In this document: positions 42,968 to 51,886 of the stretch, in pieces
Position numbering within the stretch: the first letter of the stretch is position 1
Layout of the letters: the number at the start of each line of letters is the position of its first letter
Assembly: GCF_000444995.1 (NCBI RefSeq)
Contig: NC_022043.1
Location: 62,001 to 126,000, forward strand
Length of the DNA stretch: 64,000 nt
Direction of reading: 5' to 3'
From: Paracoccus aminophilus JCM 7686
GTDB taxonomy: Bacteria; Pseudomonadota; Alphaproteobacteria; Rhodobacterales; Rhodobacteraceae
Program-made: the position numbers and the translations under genes
The notes under the pieces: generated by a model
What the model saw: only the letters and a program-made list of their open reading frames with translations
Databases searched by the model: none
Told to the model about the DNA's origin: nothing

Positions 42968-44392
42968 GTGACAGGCAAGAGCAGATCTGACGCGGGCGGG
43001 TATTTTTCTGGCCTGATGACGCGTGCGGGTCTGGCTGCGGGCGTCATGTTTGCGGGCTTCGCCGCGCCCGCGCCGCTTTTGGCCGAGCAGGTCAATTTGC
43101 AGCGTTACAACATTGCCCCGGACGCCCCCGGTGCCCTGGTCGCGCCGCTGGAACAGCGCCGGCGCGCGCTGCTCAAGCGGATGCAGGCCGATCCCGGCGA
43201 TCTCGATGCGGCCTTTGCCTATGCGCAGGCCTCGGCGCGGCTTGGTGATCTTGAGGGCGCGATTGCGACCTATGAGCGGATGTTGATCCGGGTCCCGAAC
43301 ACGCCGCGGCTGCAGCTCGAGTTGGGCGCGCTCTATTTCCGGCTGGGCGCGTTTGACAATTCGCGCGCCTATTTCCAGCAGGTGCTGGCCCGGCCCGACA
43401 CGCCGCCCGAGGTGCGCAACAATATCTCGACCTTCATGCTGGCGATGAACGGCAGCCGCAAGAAGGGCGGGGTGACCGGCCAACTCACCTATGGCCTGCG
43501 CCATCAAAGCAATGCCAATGCCGGGCCGAACAATCCGGTCGTGAACCTGATGGGCCGTGATTTCGTGCTCGACGATCTGGCGCGGGGGCGCCCGGATACC
43601 AGCGCGGTGCTGGGCCTGACGCTTGGCTATCTTCAGCCTTTGTCCTATCGCGGCGTCGCGATGCAATACAGCCTCGATGTCAATGCCACTGAATTCCGCG
43701 AGCGCACCGACATCTCGACCGAGGATGTCGAGATCCGGCTGGGTCCGGTCTTCCTGCTTGATCGCTATGGCATCAAGGGCGGCCGGCTGTCGGTCGCGGC
43801 GACGCTGGGTGGCGGGCGGTTGGGCGATGCGCCGAATTATCTCAGCTATGGGCTGAGCGTCGGCTATCAGATGCCGCTTTCGCGCAAAAGCGGGCTGCGT
43901 CTGGCCTTTGATTACCGTGATGAAGATTACCGCGCGACAGCCAAGCGCCCGCTGTCCAATCTGCTCTCGGGAGAGCGCTATCGTCTGACCGGCATGATCA
44001 CGCGCCAGCTTGGGCAAAATCTGCAGGGCTTTATCGGCGCGGGCCTCGAGCGGCGCACGGCCGAGCGCGATTACACCGCCTATTGGGAGGGCAGCACGCA
44101 ATTCGGTCTGTCCTATCGCTATACCGCGCCCTTCAAGGTGACCGAGCGGCCTTGGACGCTGACGCTGCTTGGCCGGGTCTCGCGCCGGGTGAATGATGCG
44201 CCCAACCCGATTGTCAGCAGCACGGAAAAGCAGAAGGGGAACGATTATTACCTTCAGCTGATCCAGAATGTGCCGCTCAACGACAAGGTCGGGTTGCAGG
44301 TCTATGGTGGCTATCGCTCGGTCCGTTCGAATTACGACATCCGCACCTTCCATGATGCCTCGGTCGGGGTATCCGTGATCCACAACTTCTGA
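42968..44392 (+). CDS. TPR plus outer-membrane beta-barrel protein, Slam/DUF560-like
   Basis: A 474-residue protein from GTG 42968 behind GAGGGA. A signal segment lies at about 17-40 (MTRAGLAAGVMFAGFAAPAP). TPR-type helices span about 55-150 (LDAAFAYAQASARLGDLEGA, LQLELGALYFRLGAFDNSRA). Beyond that the chain alternates beta strands to the end (GQLTYGLRHQSNANAGPNN, LSYGLSVGYQMPLSRKSG, FIGAGLERRTAERDY) and finishes with Phe (GVSVIHNF), as outer-membrane barrels do. This layout, exported TPR then barrel, is that of Slam (surface lipoprotein assembly modulator) proteins. Its immediate neighbour is a protein with a TbpB-like barrel, the type of cargo Slam moves. Assignment to Slam is by architecture, not proven. 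Confidence 0.78.
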   Translation: MTGKSRSDAGGYFSGLMTRAGLAAGVMFAGFAAPAPLLAEQVNLQRYNIAPDAPGALVAPLEQRRRALLKRMQADPGDLDAAFAYAQASARLGDLEGAIATYERMLIRVPNTPRLQLELGALYFRLGAFDNSRAYFQQVLARPDTPPEVRNNISTFMLAMNGSRKKGGVTGQLTYGLRHQSNANAGPNNPVVNLMGRDFVLDDLARGRPDTSAVLGLTLGYLQPLSYRGVAMQYSLDVNATEFRERTDISTEDVEIRLGPVFLLDRYGIKGGRLSVAATLGGGRLGDAPNYLSYGLSVGYQMPLSRKSGLRLAFDYRDEDYRATAKRPLSNLLSGERYRLTGMITRQLGQNLQGFIGAGLERRTAERDYTAYWEGSTQFGLSYRYTAPFKVTERPWTLTLLGRVSRRVNDAPNPIVSSTEKQKGNDYYLQLIQNVPLNDKVGLQVYGGYRSVRSNYDIRTFHDASVGVSVIHNF

Positions 44393-44401
44393 GGTGAACC
44401 G

Positions 44402-46369
44402 ATGAGAACCTCCCGTCTTCTCGCGGCCTCTGTCGCCGCGGCGCTGAGTTCAGGCCCGGTTCTGGCGCAGGATGTCGGCGTGACCTCGGCGATCAATCCC
44501 GATGCGAAATCGCGGATGGAGGGCGGCGCCTCGACGTTGGTGCGGCTGGGTCAGACGGTGATTCACAACGAGATCTTCGATACCGACAGCGCCGGGATCG
44601 TGCAGATCCTGCTGGCGGATGGCACGAATTTCACGGTCGGCCCGAATTCCTCGCTCAAGATCGACAATTTCGTCTATGACCCAACCGCCGATACGGCGAG
44701 CGTTGCCGCAAGCGCCTCGCGCGGGGTATTCCGCTTCATCGGCGGCGCGGCGAGCAAGGGCGATGGCAAGGCCGAGGTGACAACGCCGGTGGGCGTCGCG
44801 GGCATCCGCGGCGCGATCGTCGATTTCAACCTGACGCCCGCGGACGACATGCCGGCCCATATCACGCTGGTCTTCGGCGAAGAGGTCACGCTGCGCCTGC
44901 CAAACGGTGAAATCCTGAGCCTGAGCCTGCCCGGGACCTCGATCATCTTCAGCCCCAACGAGCCGCCCCGGATCGGATGGGCGCCCGACAGCTGGGCTGC
45001 AACCCAGAACATGGTCTTCACCAACAGCCAGCAACAGCAGGGCCTGCGCGCGCCCTTGACGGAGCTTGAGGCCGCGCTGATCCGCAGCGGTCTCGGCCCG
45101 GTTCCGCTGCCGCCGCCTGCTGGCTGGGGCAATCGTCCCGGGGATGAGGAAGACCTCGCCAATCAGAGCAACCAGCCGGGAGATCAGGCCCGCGAGGACA
45201 ATACGCTGGTGAATCTGCCGGACCATCTCGTGCCGACGGTTCCAACCGGCCCGACCGGACCCACGGGTCCGACCGATCCTACGGGGCCGACTGGCCCAAC
45301 CGATCCAACCGGACCCACTGGGCCAACCGGCCCGACTGACCCAACAGGCCCCACCGGGCCAACGGGTCCCACCGATCCCACCGGCCCGACGGGTCCGACT
45401 GGACCAACCGATCCGACCGGCCCCACGGGACCGACGGGGCCCACCGATCCCACTGGACCAACGGGTCCGACTGGTCCGACCGATCCTACGGGACCGACCG
45501 GTCCAACAGAGCCGACGCTCCCGACCGAGCCGACCTTTCCGACGAACCCGACCTTTCCAACCGATCCGACGGGCCCGACAGAGCCGCCTCCGTCCGGGCG
45601 GACCTTCACGGGCACCTATCAGGGTTATTCCAGCGGGTTGACCACCGCCTTTGGTCCGTTGAGCGGCACGACTGGGCAGGTGCGTTTCACCTTCAACCCG
45701 CAGGAGCGCACGCTCAACGGCTCGATCACTCCGGGCAGTTGGTACGGTGACCAGCAGTCATTCGACTTTTCCGATGCGGAATCGTTTTATTCCTCGGATA
45801 GCCGTTTCGGCGCGAGGAAGCCGGCAGGTTCGGGGCAGCAGGGCAGTGTGACGACGGCGATCCGCCAAGACCGGCTGTGCGACTGCGCGTTCATGGCTTG
45901 GGGCGTCTGGGCGGCGACCGGGCCGACCGGCAGCACCAATCACGATCCGGTCGAGAACGGCTATTGGGCGGTTGGCCGGTTCACCGATCCCGCCGATATT
46001 CCGACCACTGGCAGCGCAACCTATAGCGGCCATGCGGTCGGGAACTCGGTGCAGGACGGGCAGGTGCGAGAGGTCACCGGCGATATGACGGCAGGCGTCG
46101 ATTTCGCTACGGGCCGGGGCAACGTCCAGATCACGAATTTCGATGGCCGCGACTTTGGAACCGGCAATATTCCCATGACGCCGCAGGGCGGAACCCATGG
46201 CAATGGCTTTATCGGAGAGGCGCAGGGCCCGGGCGGCATCAACGGGCATCTCGAGGGCGGTTTCGTTGATAACGGCCAAATTCCGGCTGGCGGAATTCTC
46301 GGCGGCTTCGATGTCCATGACGGGTCGGGATGGTCCGGGTCGGGCATTTTCGGCGGCGGGCGTGACTGA
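44402..46369 (+). CDS. FecR-domain protein with GPT repeats and TbpB-like C-terminal barrel
   Basis: A 655-residue exported protein. The signal peptide is [20 protein letters not shown] with LAQ cleavage and no lipobox. A FecR domain covers about 45-145 ([35 protein letters not shown]). A linker then runs into a collagen-like GPT/DPT region at about 280-395. The C-terminal 255 residues look like the TbpB/factor-H-binding-protein barrel: [51 protein letters not shown] and [20 protein letters not shown]. The last strand is [10 protein letters not shown]. It starts nine bases after the barrel-protein gene and is followed 12 bases later by the adenylate cyclase, so all three are one operon. A surface or secreted sensor is the best guess. 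Confidence 0.82.
   Translation: MRTSRLLAASVAAALSSGPVLAQDVGVTSAINPDAKSRMEGGASTLVRLGQTVIHNEIFDTDSAGIVQILLADGTNFTVGPNSSLKIDNFVYDPTADTASVAASASRGVFRFIGGAASKGDGKAEVTTPVGVAGIRGAIVDFNLTPADDMPAHITLVFGEEVTLRLPNGEILSLSLPGTSIIFSPNEPPRIGWAPDSWAATQNMVFTNSQQQQGLRAPLTELEAALIRSGLGPVPLPPPAGWGNRPGDEEDLANQSNQPGDQAREDNTLVNLPDHLVPTVPTGPTGPTGPTDPTGPTGPTDPTGPTGPTGPTDPTGPTGPTGPTDPTGPTGPTGPTDPTGPTGPTGPTDPTGPTGPTGPTDPTGPTGPTEPTLPTEPTFPTNPTFPTDPTGPTEPPPSGRTFTGTYQGYSSGLTTAFGPLSGTTGQVRFTFNPQERTLNGSITPGSWYGDQQSFDFSDAESFYSSDSRFGARKPAGSGQQGSVTTAIRQDRLCDCAFMAWGVWAATGPTGSTNHDPVENGYWAVGRFTDPADIPTTGSATYSGHAVGNSVQDGQVREVTGDMTAGVDFATGRGNVQITNFDGRDFGTGNIPMTPQGGTHGNGFIGEAQGPGGINGHLEGGFVDNGQIPAGGILGGFDVHDGSGWSGSGIFGGGRD
45238..45590 (+). 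repeat. In-frame GPT/DPT coding repeat
   Basis: A tandem repeat with a 36-base unit encoding [12 protein letters not shown], first irregular, then about six regular copies, then decaying to EPT/FPT/NPT triplets. Third codon positions vary between copies (CCG, CCC, CCA; ACC, ACG, ACT), so the protein repeat is conserved while the DNA has drifted. This suggests selection on the protein rather than recent slippage. Confidence 0.9.
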
Positions 46370-46381
46370 CGCTCGGGCGGA

Positions 46382-48613
46382 ATGATACGGCTCTGGCCGA
46401 GCTCTCCGGTCGGGCGGCGCCGCGCTGGCGTGAGCCTCGCCGGGCTGGCGACGCTGCTCTTGGCCTTGTTTGCGGCGACGCTGTTTCAGCCTTGGCGCGA
46501 ACGACTGACCTTTCAGGTCTTTGACGCCTATCAACGGCTGGCGCCTCGGGCCGCGACCGATCCGGCGGTTGCCGTGGTCGATATCGACGAGGCCTCGATT
46601 GCCGCGCTTGGGCAATGGCCTTGGCCGCGCGGAACTGTTGCCGATCTGGTTGACCGCTTGGGCGGCATGGGCGCGGCGGCCATTGCCTTCGATATGAGCT
46701 TTTCCGAGCCTGACCGCACCTCGCTCGATCAGGCGGTGACGCGGCTGCGCAATATGGGGGCCAGCATCAACCTGCCTGACGGCGGCGCGGCGCTGAACAG
46801 CGACGCGGCTTTCGCCGCCGCCATTGCGCGCAATCCGGTGGTGCTCGGGGTCGCGCTGAACAACGAAACCCGAACCCCGCCGCCGAAACCCCGCGCGGGC
46901 TTTGCCTTTGGCGGCTCTGATCCGCTGAGCTATCTGCCGCATTTCACCGGCAGTATCGGCAATATCGCACCGCTGACGGCGGCGGCGACCGGGATCGGCA
47001 GCTTTTCCTTCGTGCCGTCATCCGACAATATCGTCCGAACCATGCCGCTGGTCGTGGCGACCGAAGAGGGGCTTTTTCCCGCGCTCAATGTCGAGGCGCT
47101 GCGCGTGGCGCAAGGGGCTTCGTCCTTCGTCTTGCGCTCGACCGATGCCAGCGGCGAGCTTGGCGGCTCGGGCGGGGCGATGACCGCGTTGAAAGTCGGG
47201 ACACTTTCGGCGCCGACCGATGCTGACGGGCGGCTCTGGCTGCATTTCTCGGGTATGCCGCGGATGCCGGTGATCCCAGCGGCGGATGTGCTCGACCCAA
47301 CGAAAGCGGCGGTGATCGAGCCCGAGATCTCGGGCCGGATCGTGCTGATCGGCACCAGCGCAATCGGGCTGCGCGATATTGTGGCGACTCCGATCTCGCG
47401 TTCTTGGCCCGGGGTGAAGGTCCATGCCGAGGTCATCGACCAGATCATCAACCAAAGCTTTCTGACCCGTCCCGACTGGGCACCCGGCGCCGAGCTGACG
47501 GTCGCGGTTCTGGCCAGTGTCGTGCTGATCGGGATCGTGGCCCTTCTGGGCCCGGTTCTCAGCAGCCTTGGCCTTGGGCTGTTGCTGGCGGCGGTGGCCG
47601 GGCTGTCCTGGATCAGCTTCAATCGCTTTGGCCTGCTCCTCGATCCGGTGCTGCCGGTCCTGTGCCTGATCGCGGTCTTTGGCCTGACCGCGCCTTTGCT
47701 GATCGCGCTGACCAACCGCGAGAAGCTTTTCGTGCGCAGTGCCTTCGGACGCTATCTCTCGCCGACGCTGGTCGATCGGCTGTCCGATGACCCCTCGGCC
47801 CTGCGGCTGGGTGGCGAGGCGCGTGAGCTGACCGTGCTCTTTTCCGATATCCGCGGCTTTACCACCTTGTCAGAGCGGCTCGATCCGACCGCATTGACCG
47901 CGCTTTTGAACGGCTTTCTTACGCCGATGACCGATGTCCTCTTGGCGCATGAGGCGACGATCGACAAATATATTGGCGATGCGATCATGGCCTTCTGGAA
48001 CGCGCCGCTGGAGATCGAAGGACACGAGCGCAAGGCCTGCCTTGCCGCGCTTGCCATGGCCGAGGCGGTCGAGCGGATGAACCGCGAGCGCGGCAGCGAG
48101 ATCCGTATCGGCGTTGGGCTGCATCGCGGCATGGCCTGCGTCGGCAATCTGGGCTCGATCCAGCGGTTTTCCTATTCCGCGATTGGCGACACCGTCAATC
48201 TGGCCTCGCGGGTCGAAGGGCTGACCAAGCAATATGGCGTCAGCATTGCCGTGACCGAGGCGGTGCGCGCCGCCGTCAGCGAGGCCACTGGCGAGGATCT
48301 GGCCTTTCTCGAACTTGACCGCGTCCGCGTTGTGGGTCGCGCCGCGCCGGTCGCGCTTTTCGCGCTTCTCGGCGATGAAAACCAAGCGCGCCAGCCCGCG
48401 TTCTACGACTGGCGTCTTGCGCATGAGGCGTTTCTGGCGGCCTATCGCGCTGGGGATTTCGCCACGGCCACCACGCGTCTGGCCGCGCTGCGCACCCGAG
48501 CCGAGCCCGGATTGCAGGGCCTCTACGAACAATATCACGAGCGGATTACGAATCTTCTTGCCAAACCGCCCGGCCCAGATTGGGATGGCGTTTATACCGC
48601 GAAATCAAAATGA
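46382..48613 (+). CDS. CHASE2-domain class III adenylate cyclase
   Basis: A 743-residue membrane cyclase. TM1 at about 18-37 is followed by an extracytoplasmic CHASE2 sensor (about 40-350: VAVVDIDEASIAALGQWPWP, AIAFDMSFSEPD, IVLIGTSAIGLRDIVATP), three helices (about 370-440) and a catalytic domain at about 475-660. Metal-binding aspartates are in VLFSDIRGFTTLSE and IDKYIGDAIMAF. The Lys of DKYIGD and the Asp of YSAIGDTVNLASR are the pair that selects ATP, so cAMP is the expected product. The arginine transition-state residue is in NLASRVEG. It follows the FecR/TbpB-like gene by 12 bases, so it may signal the state of that surface protein. Confidence 0.93.
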   Translation: MIRLWPSSPVGRRRAGVSLAGLATLLLALFAATLFQPWRERLTFQVFDAYQRLAPRAATDPAVAVVDIDEASIAALGQWPWPRGTVADLVDRLGGMGAAAIAFDMSFSEPDRTSLDQAVTRLRNMGASINLPDGGAALNSDAAFAAAIARNPVVLGVALNNETRTPPPKPRAGFAFGGSDPLSYLPHFTGSIGNIAPLTAAATGIGSFSFVPSSDNIVRTMPLVVATEEGLFPALNVEALRVAQGASSFVLRSTDASGELGGSGGAMTALKVGTLSAPTDADGRLWLHFSGMPRMPVIPAADVLDPTKAAVIEPEISGRIVLIGTSAIGLRDIVATPISRSWPGVKVHAEVIDQIINQSFLTRPDWAPGAELTVAVLASVVLIGIVALLGPVLSSLGLGLLLAAVAGLSWISFNRFGLLLDPVLPVLCLIAVFGLTAPLLIALTNREKLFVRSAFGRYLSPTLVDRLSDDPSALRLGGEARELTVLFSDIRGFTTLSERLDPTALTALLNGFLTPMTDVLLAHEATIDKYIGDAIMAFWNAPLEIEGHERKACLAALAMAEAVERMNRERGSEIRIGVGLHRGMACVGNLGSIQRFSYSAIGDTVNLASRVEGLTKQYGVSIAVTEAVRAAVSEATGEDLAFLELDRVRVVGRAAPVALFALLGDENQARQPAFYDWRLAHEAFLAAYRAGDFATATTRLAALRTRAEPGLQGLYEQYHERITNLLAKPPGPDWDGVYTAKSK

Positions 48614-48650
48614 TAATCTCGATCCTGACCCGGTTTGACGGAGCACTGAC

Positions 48651-48989
48651 ATGCTGACGAGCAATCTGGCGGACCTGTTTGCCCTGATGGTCTTTGGGCA
48701 TATGCTCGGGGATTATCCATTGCAGGGCGCGTTTCTGTCGCGTGCCAAGAACCGCAGCGATCCCTTGCCCGGCACGCCGTGGTATCAGGCGCTGGCGGCC
48801 CATGCGATCATTCAGGGCGGTATCGTCGGGATCATCACCGGCAGCCTTGTGCTCGCGCTTTTGGAAACCGTGATCCACGCCTTGATCGACGACGCCAAAT
48901 GCAGAAACAAGATCGGCTTCAATCTCGATCAGCTGCTGCACATCCTGTGCAAACTGCTGTGGATCGGGCTGCTGGTGATCTGGACCTGA
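48651..48989 (+). CDS. DUF3307-like small membrane protein
   Basis: A 112-residue membrane protein with about three helices. Family features are FALMVFGHMLGDYPLQGAFLS near the start (a conserved HxxGDxxLQ pattern), WYQALAAHAIIQGGIVGII and VIHALIDDAKCRNKIGFNLDQLLH. DUF3307 proteins have no settled function; the His/Asp pattern in the membrane recalls metal or lipid enzymes but is not proof. It begins 38 bases after the cyclase gene and could be cotranscribed. Confidence 0.85.
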   Translation: MLTSNLADLFALMVFGHMLGDYPLQGAFLSRAKNRSDPLPGTPWYQALAAHAIIQGGIVGIITGSLVLALLETVIHALIDDAKCRNKIGFNLDQLLHILCKLLWIGLLVIWT

Positions 48990-49011
48990 CGGCCGCAGCG
49001 GAGGGAGGGGC

Positions 49012-49482
49012 CTAGCGGCCCAGCCCTTTCGCGTAGGCTTCAAGCTGGTCGATGACCGCGCTCCAGCCGGAGTGAAAGCCCATTTCTTCATGGCTTTTGC
49101 GCGCCTCAGCCGAGCGATGGCGGGCGATGGCCGTATAATCGGTCCCGCCCTTGGGATTGTCCGCAAGCAGCAGGATTGCGGTCAGGAAGGGCTCGGGCGC
49201 AGGCTTCCAGCCCTCACGATAGCTGTCGGCGAAGACGAGTTTGCGCTGCGGGTCGATTTCAAGATAGACGCCCTCGTTCTTCATCTCATGGCCTTCGACA
49301 TCGAATGTCGTGTTGAAGCGGCCACCGACCCGCAGGTTGATCTCGCAATCAAGGACCCGATGCGGGCTCGGGACGAAGAAATGCCGGATATGCTCGGGCG
49401 TCGTCCAGCATTCCCAGACCAAGGCGCGCGGCAGGTCGAGATGGCGTTCCAGCGTGAGATCGGTCAGAGGGTCGAGTTCCAT
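49012..49482 (-). CDS. SRPBCC/AHSA1-type protein
   Basis: A 156-residue protein from ATG 49482, which has GAGGAG eight bases upstream; GTG 49491 would put that site too close. The AHSA1/START-like fold is shown by LTLERHLDLPRALVWECWTT, PEHIRHFFVPSP, VGGRFNTTFDVEG, YLEIDPQRKLVFADSYREGW and the closing HSGWSAVIDQLEAYAKGLGR. Such proteins bind hydrophobic ligands or act as small regulators of unknown target. They often follow an ArsR regulator gene; none is seen here. Confidence 0.9.
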   Translation of the reverse strand: MELDPLTDLTLERHLDLPRALVWECWTTPEHIRHFFVPSPHRVLDCEINLRVGGRFNTTFDVEGHEMKNEGVYLEIDPQRKLVFADSYREGWKPAPEPFLTAILLLADNPKGGTDYTAIARHRSAEARKSHEEMGFHSGWSAVIDQLEAYAKGLGR

Positions 49483-49608
49483 CGTCTTCACTCCTCGTCA
49501 AGGGAGGCGGGTCTCGCGCGTCAGGATCGGCAGGGCCGATTTGTCGGGCAGCGCGCAGCTCTCGCCATGGGCCAAGCTAGCCACGTGAGCCGCATCAAGG
49601 CAAGCGCG

Positions 49609-50856
49609 CTATTTGCCGTCAAGCCGCTCGATCCGGCGCAGCACCGGGAAAGCGCTCATCCAGATCGCGACCACGGCCAGCGTGCCGACACCGCCGATTA
49701 CGCAGGCTGTGACCGGACCGAGAAAGCCCGCCATCATCCCGCTCTCGAACTCGCCCAATTGGTTCGATGTGCCGATGAAGAGCGAATTGACCGCGTTGAC
49801 CCGCCCGCGCATCTCGTCGGGGGTCATCAGCTGCACCAGAGAGGAGCGCACGACGACGCTGATATTGTCCGAGGCGCCGACGACCAGCAGCGCAAGGATC
49901 GAAAGCCAGACCTGCGTCGAGAGCGCGAAGACGATGGTTGCCAGACCAAAGACCGCGACGGCGGCAAACATCTTGCGCCCGGCGCCTGCGACCACCGGAT
50001 AGCGGCCGAGATAGATCGACATCGCCAAAGCGCCGATTGCCGGGGCCGAGCGCAACAGGCCAAGCCCGAAGGGGCCTGCCTCAAGAATATCCGAGGCATA
50101 GATCGGCAAAAGCGCGGTCGCGCCGCCCAACAGGACCGCGAACAGATCGAGCGAGATCATGCCCAGAACCGCAGGCGTGCGCCGGATGAAGGCGACGCCC
50201 GCGAAGATCGTTTCGAAGGTCACGGGCGTGCGGGCCGTGGGCGCGGCGCTCAGGATGCGGATCGTGCCGACGCTATAACCCGCCGCCAAAAAGAGCAGCC
50301 CCGAGACGAAGAAGGGCACGATATGGCCAAAGCCGTAAAGCACGCCGCCAAGCGCCGGACCCACGATCAGCGCGGTCTGCATGAAGGAGGTCGAGGTTGC
50401 GATGGCGCGTTGCAGCATGGCCGGGCCGACGATGCCGGGCAGAAGCGAGGCCATGGTCGGGCGCTCGAACGCCTGTGCGGCGCCCAAGATCGTCACCGCG
50501 ACCAGAATGCCCTGCGGCGTCAGGCTTTGCTTCCAGACCAGAACGCCCAGAACGAGCACGGTCAGCGCCTCGACCCATTGGCAGATCAGCCCGATGCGAC
50601 GGCGGTCATAGCGGTCGGCCATGGCGCCGACGACAAAGGTCAGGATCAGCATCGGCAGGAATTGGAAAAAACCGACCCAGCCCAGCATCCAGGCCGATCC
50701 GGTGATCTCATAGATCATCCAGCCCATTGCGACAGTCAGCGACTGAAACGCCAAGGACGAGCAGGTGCGCGAGATCAGGAAATGGCGATAATTGCGATTT
50801 TGCAGAACGGATGGAGAGAGGAGATCGCTGCCGTTGGCAAAATCTTGGGAGGTCAT
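49609..50856 (-). CDS. MFS exporter, EntS/MdtH-like
   Basis: A 415-residue major-facilitator protein with 12 helices. The start is NYRHFLISRTCSSLAFQSL, and the typical loop is VVGAMADRYDRRRIGLICQW. Further family matches are LLPGIVGPAMLQRAIATST, PALGGVLYGFGH and MTPDEMRGRVNAVNSLFIGT, common to the MFS_3/EntS group. It exports an unknown compound. It diverges from the D-aminopeptidase gene with about 150 bases between, and follows the SRPBCC gene on the same strand only loosely. Confidence 0.92.
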   Translation of the reverse strand: MTSQDFANGSDLLSPSVLQNRNYRHFLISRTCSSLAFQSLTVAMGWMIYEITGSAWMLGWVGFFQFLPMLILTFVVGAMADRYDRRRIGLICQWVEALTVLVLGVLVWKQSLTPQGILVAVTILGAAQAFERPTMASLLPGIVGPAMLQRAIATSTSFMQTALIVGPALGGVLYGFGHIVPFFVSGLLFLAAGYSVGTIRILSAAPTARTPVTFETIFAGVAFIRRTPAVLGMISLDLFAVLLGGATALLPIYASDILEAGPFGLGLLRSAPAIGALAMSIYLGRYPVVAGAGRKMFAAVAVFGLATIVFALSTQVWLSILALLVVGASDNISVVVRSSLVQLMTPDEMRGRVNAVNSLFIGTSNQLGEFESGMMAGFLGPVTACVIGGVGTLAVVAIWMSAFPVLRRIERLDGK

Positions 50857-51008
50857 GGGCCAGTCCTGGGCGGTTGGATGTCCTGAGCGCCATCACGGCG
50901 GAAGGGCAGGTTGGGGGCGTTGGCTGCGCGCTCTTTACGCGCGGCGCTTGCGGACGTAACACACGAGCCGCGCCATGACACCACCGACAGGGAAAAGGAA
51001 ATCTTTCC

Positions 51009-51806
51009 GTGAAAGTCTTCATCTCCGCCGATATGGAAGGCACCGCTGGCATCGCTCATTGGGACGAGGCCGACCGCAACCATGTTGATTACGAACAATT
51101 CCGCGTGCTGATGACTGCTGAGGTGGTTGCCGCCTGCGAAGGTGCGCGCGCGGCGGGGGCCGATGAGGTGCTGATCAAGGATGCCCATGAAAGCGGGCGC
51201 AACCTTCTGGTCGACCGTCTGCCCGCTTATGCGCGGATCGTGCGCGGCTGGTCGGGCCATCCCGATTCGATGATGTTCGGGCTGGACCCCAGCTTCGACG
51301 CGGCGATCTATACCGGCTATCACGCCAAGGCCGGGGCCGAGAGCAACCCGCTCGCCCATACTTCGACGCTGCGGATCTCGCGCTTCCTGCTCAATGGCGA
51401 GGTGGCCTCCGAGCTGACGGTGAATGCCCTGGCGGCGGCGCGCCATGGCGTGCGCTCGGCCTTTATCGCGGGCGATGCCGAGATCTGTGCCGATGCGCAG
51501 GCGATGATCCCGGGCATCCACTCTTTCGCGACGCTGGAAGGCTTTGGTCGTGCCTCGATTTCCGTGGCGCCAGTGCGCGCGCAGGAGGCGATCCGCGCGG
51601 GGGTCGAGGCGGCGCTGCGCGAAGGCGTGGGGGGATTGCCGCAGATCGAGGGGCCCTTCGAGGTGGTGATCGAATTCGTGAACCCGACCGATGCCTATCG
51701 CGTCTCGTGGTTTCCGGGCGCGCGTGCGCATGGCCCGCGCGCCGTGGCCTTTGCCGCGACCGAGTTCTTCGAGATCCAGCGCGCGCTGCGTTTCCTGATC
51801 GATTGA
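51009..51806 (+). CDS. dppA: M55-family D-aminopeptidase (DppA-like)
   Basis: A 265-residue zinc peptidase. Metal-binding residues expected in the family are present: D8 and E10 (MKVFISADMEGTAGI), the His of KDAHESGRNL, the His of YTGYHAKAGAES and the Glu of LNGEVASELTVN. DppA removes N-terminal D-amino acids from peptides and in Bacillus is encoded with a dipeptide transporter, as here. A GGAAAAGGAAATC sequence precedes the ATG. The gene converges on the CocE-type hydrolase gene, so the peptide-handling genes flank one another on both strands. Confidence 0.93.
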   Translation: MKVFISADMEGTAGIAHWDEADRNHVDYEQFRVLMTAEVVAACEGARAAGADEVLIKDAHESGRNLLVDRLPAYARIVRGWSGHPDSMMFGLDPSFDAAIYTGYHAKAGAESNPLAHTSTLRISRFLLNGEVASELTVNALAAARHGVRSAFIAGDAEICADAQAMIPGIHSFATLEGFGRASISVAPVRAQEAIRAGVEAALREGVGGLPQIEGPFEVVIEFVNPTDAYRVSWFPGARAHGPRAVAFAATEFFEIQRALRFLID

Positions 51807-51886
51807 GCAAAAGCGCGGCGCGGTTCAAACCCGCGCCGCCCAAAGCCGTTCGGGCGTGCCACCCGCTGAGGCGGCGCGCCTTGTCG

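Noticed and set aside
45238..45590. CRISPR-like array
   Set aside because: The repeats are contiguous, in frame and without spacers; they encode a protein repeat. The RTX repeats at 16360-16760 and 61150-61900 were rejected for the same reason.
45184..45615. Minus-strand frame encoding a GPVGSV repeat protein
   Set aside because: It is the complement of the GPT/DPT repeat inside the FecR-domain gene; no start signal or domain supports it.
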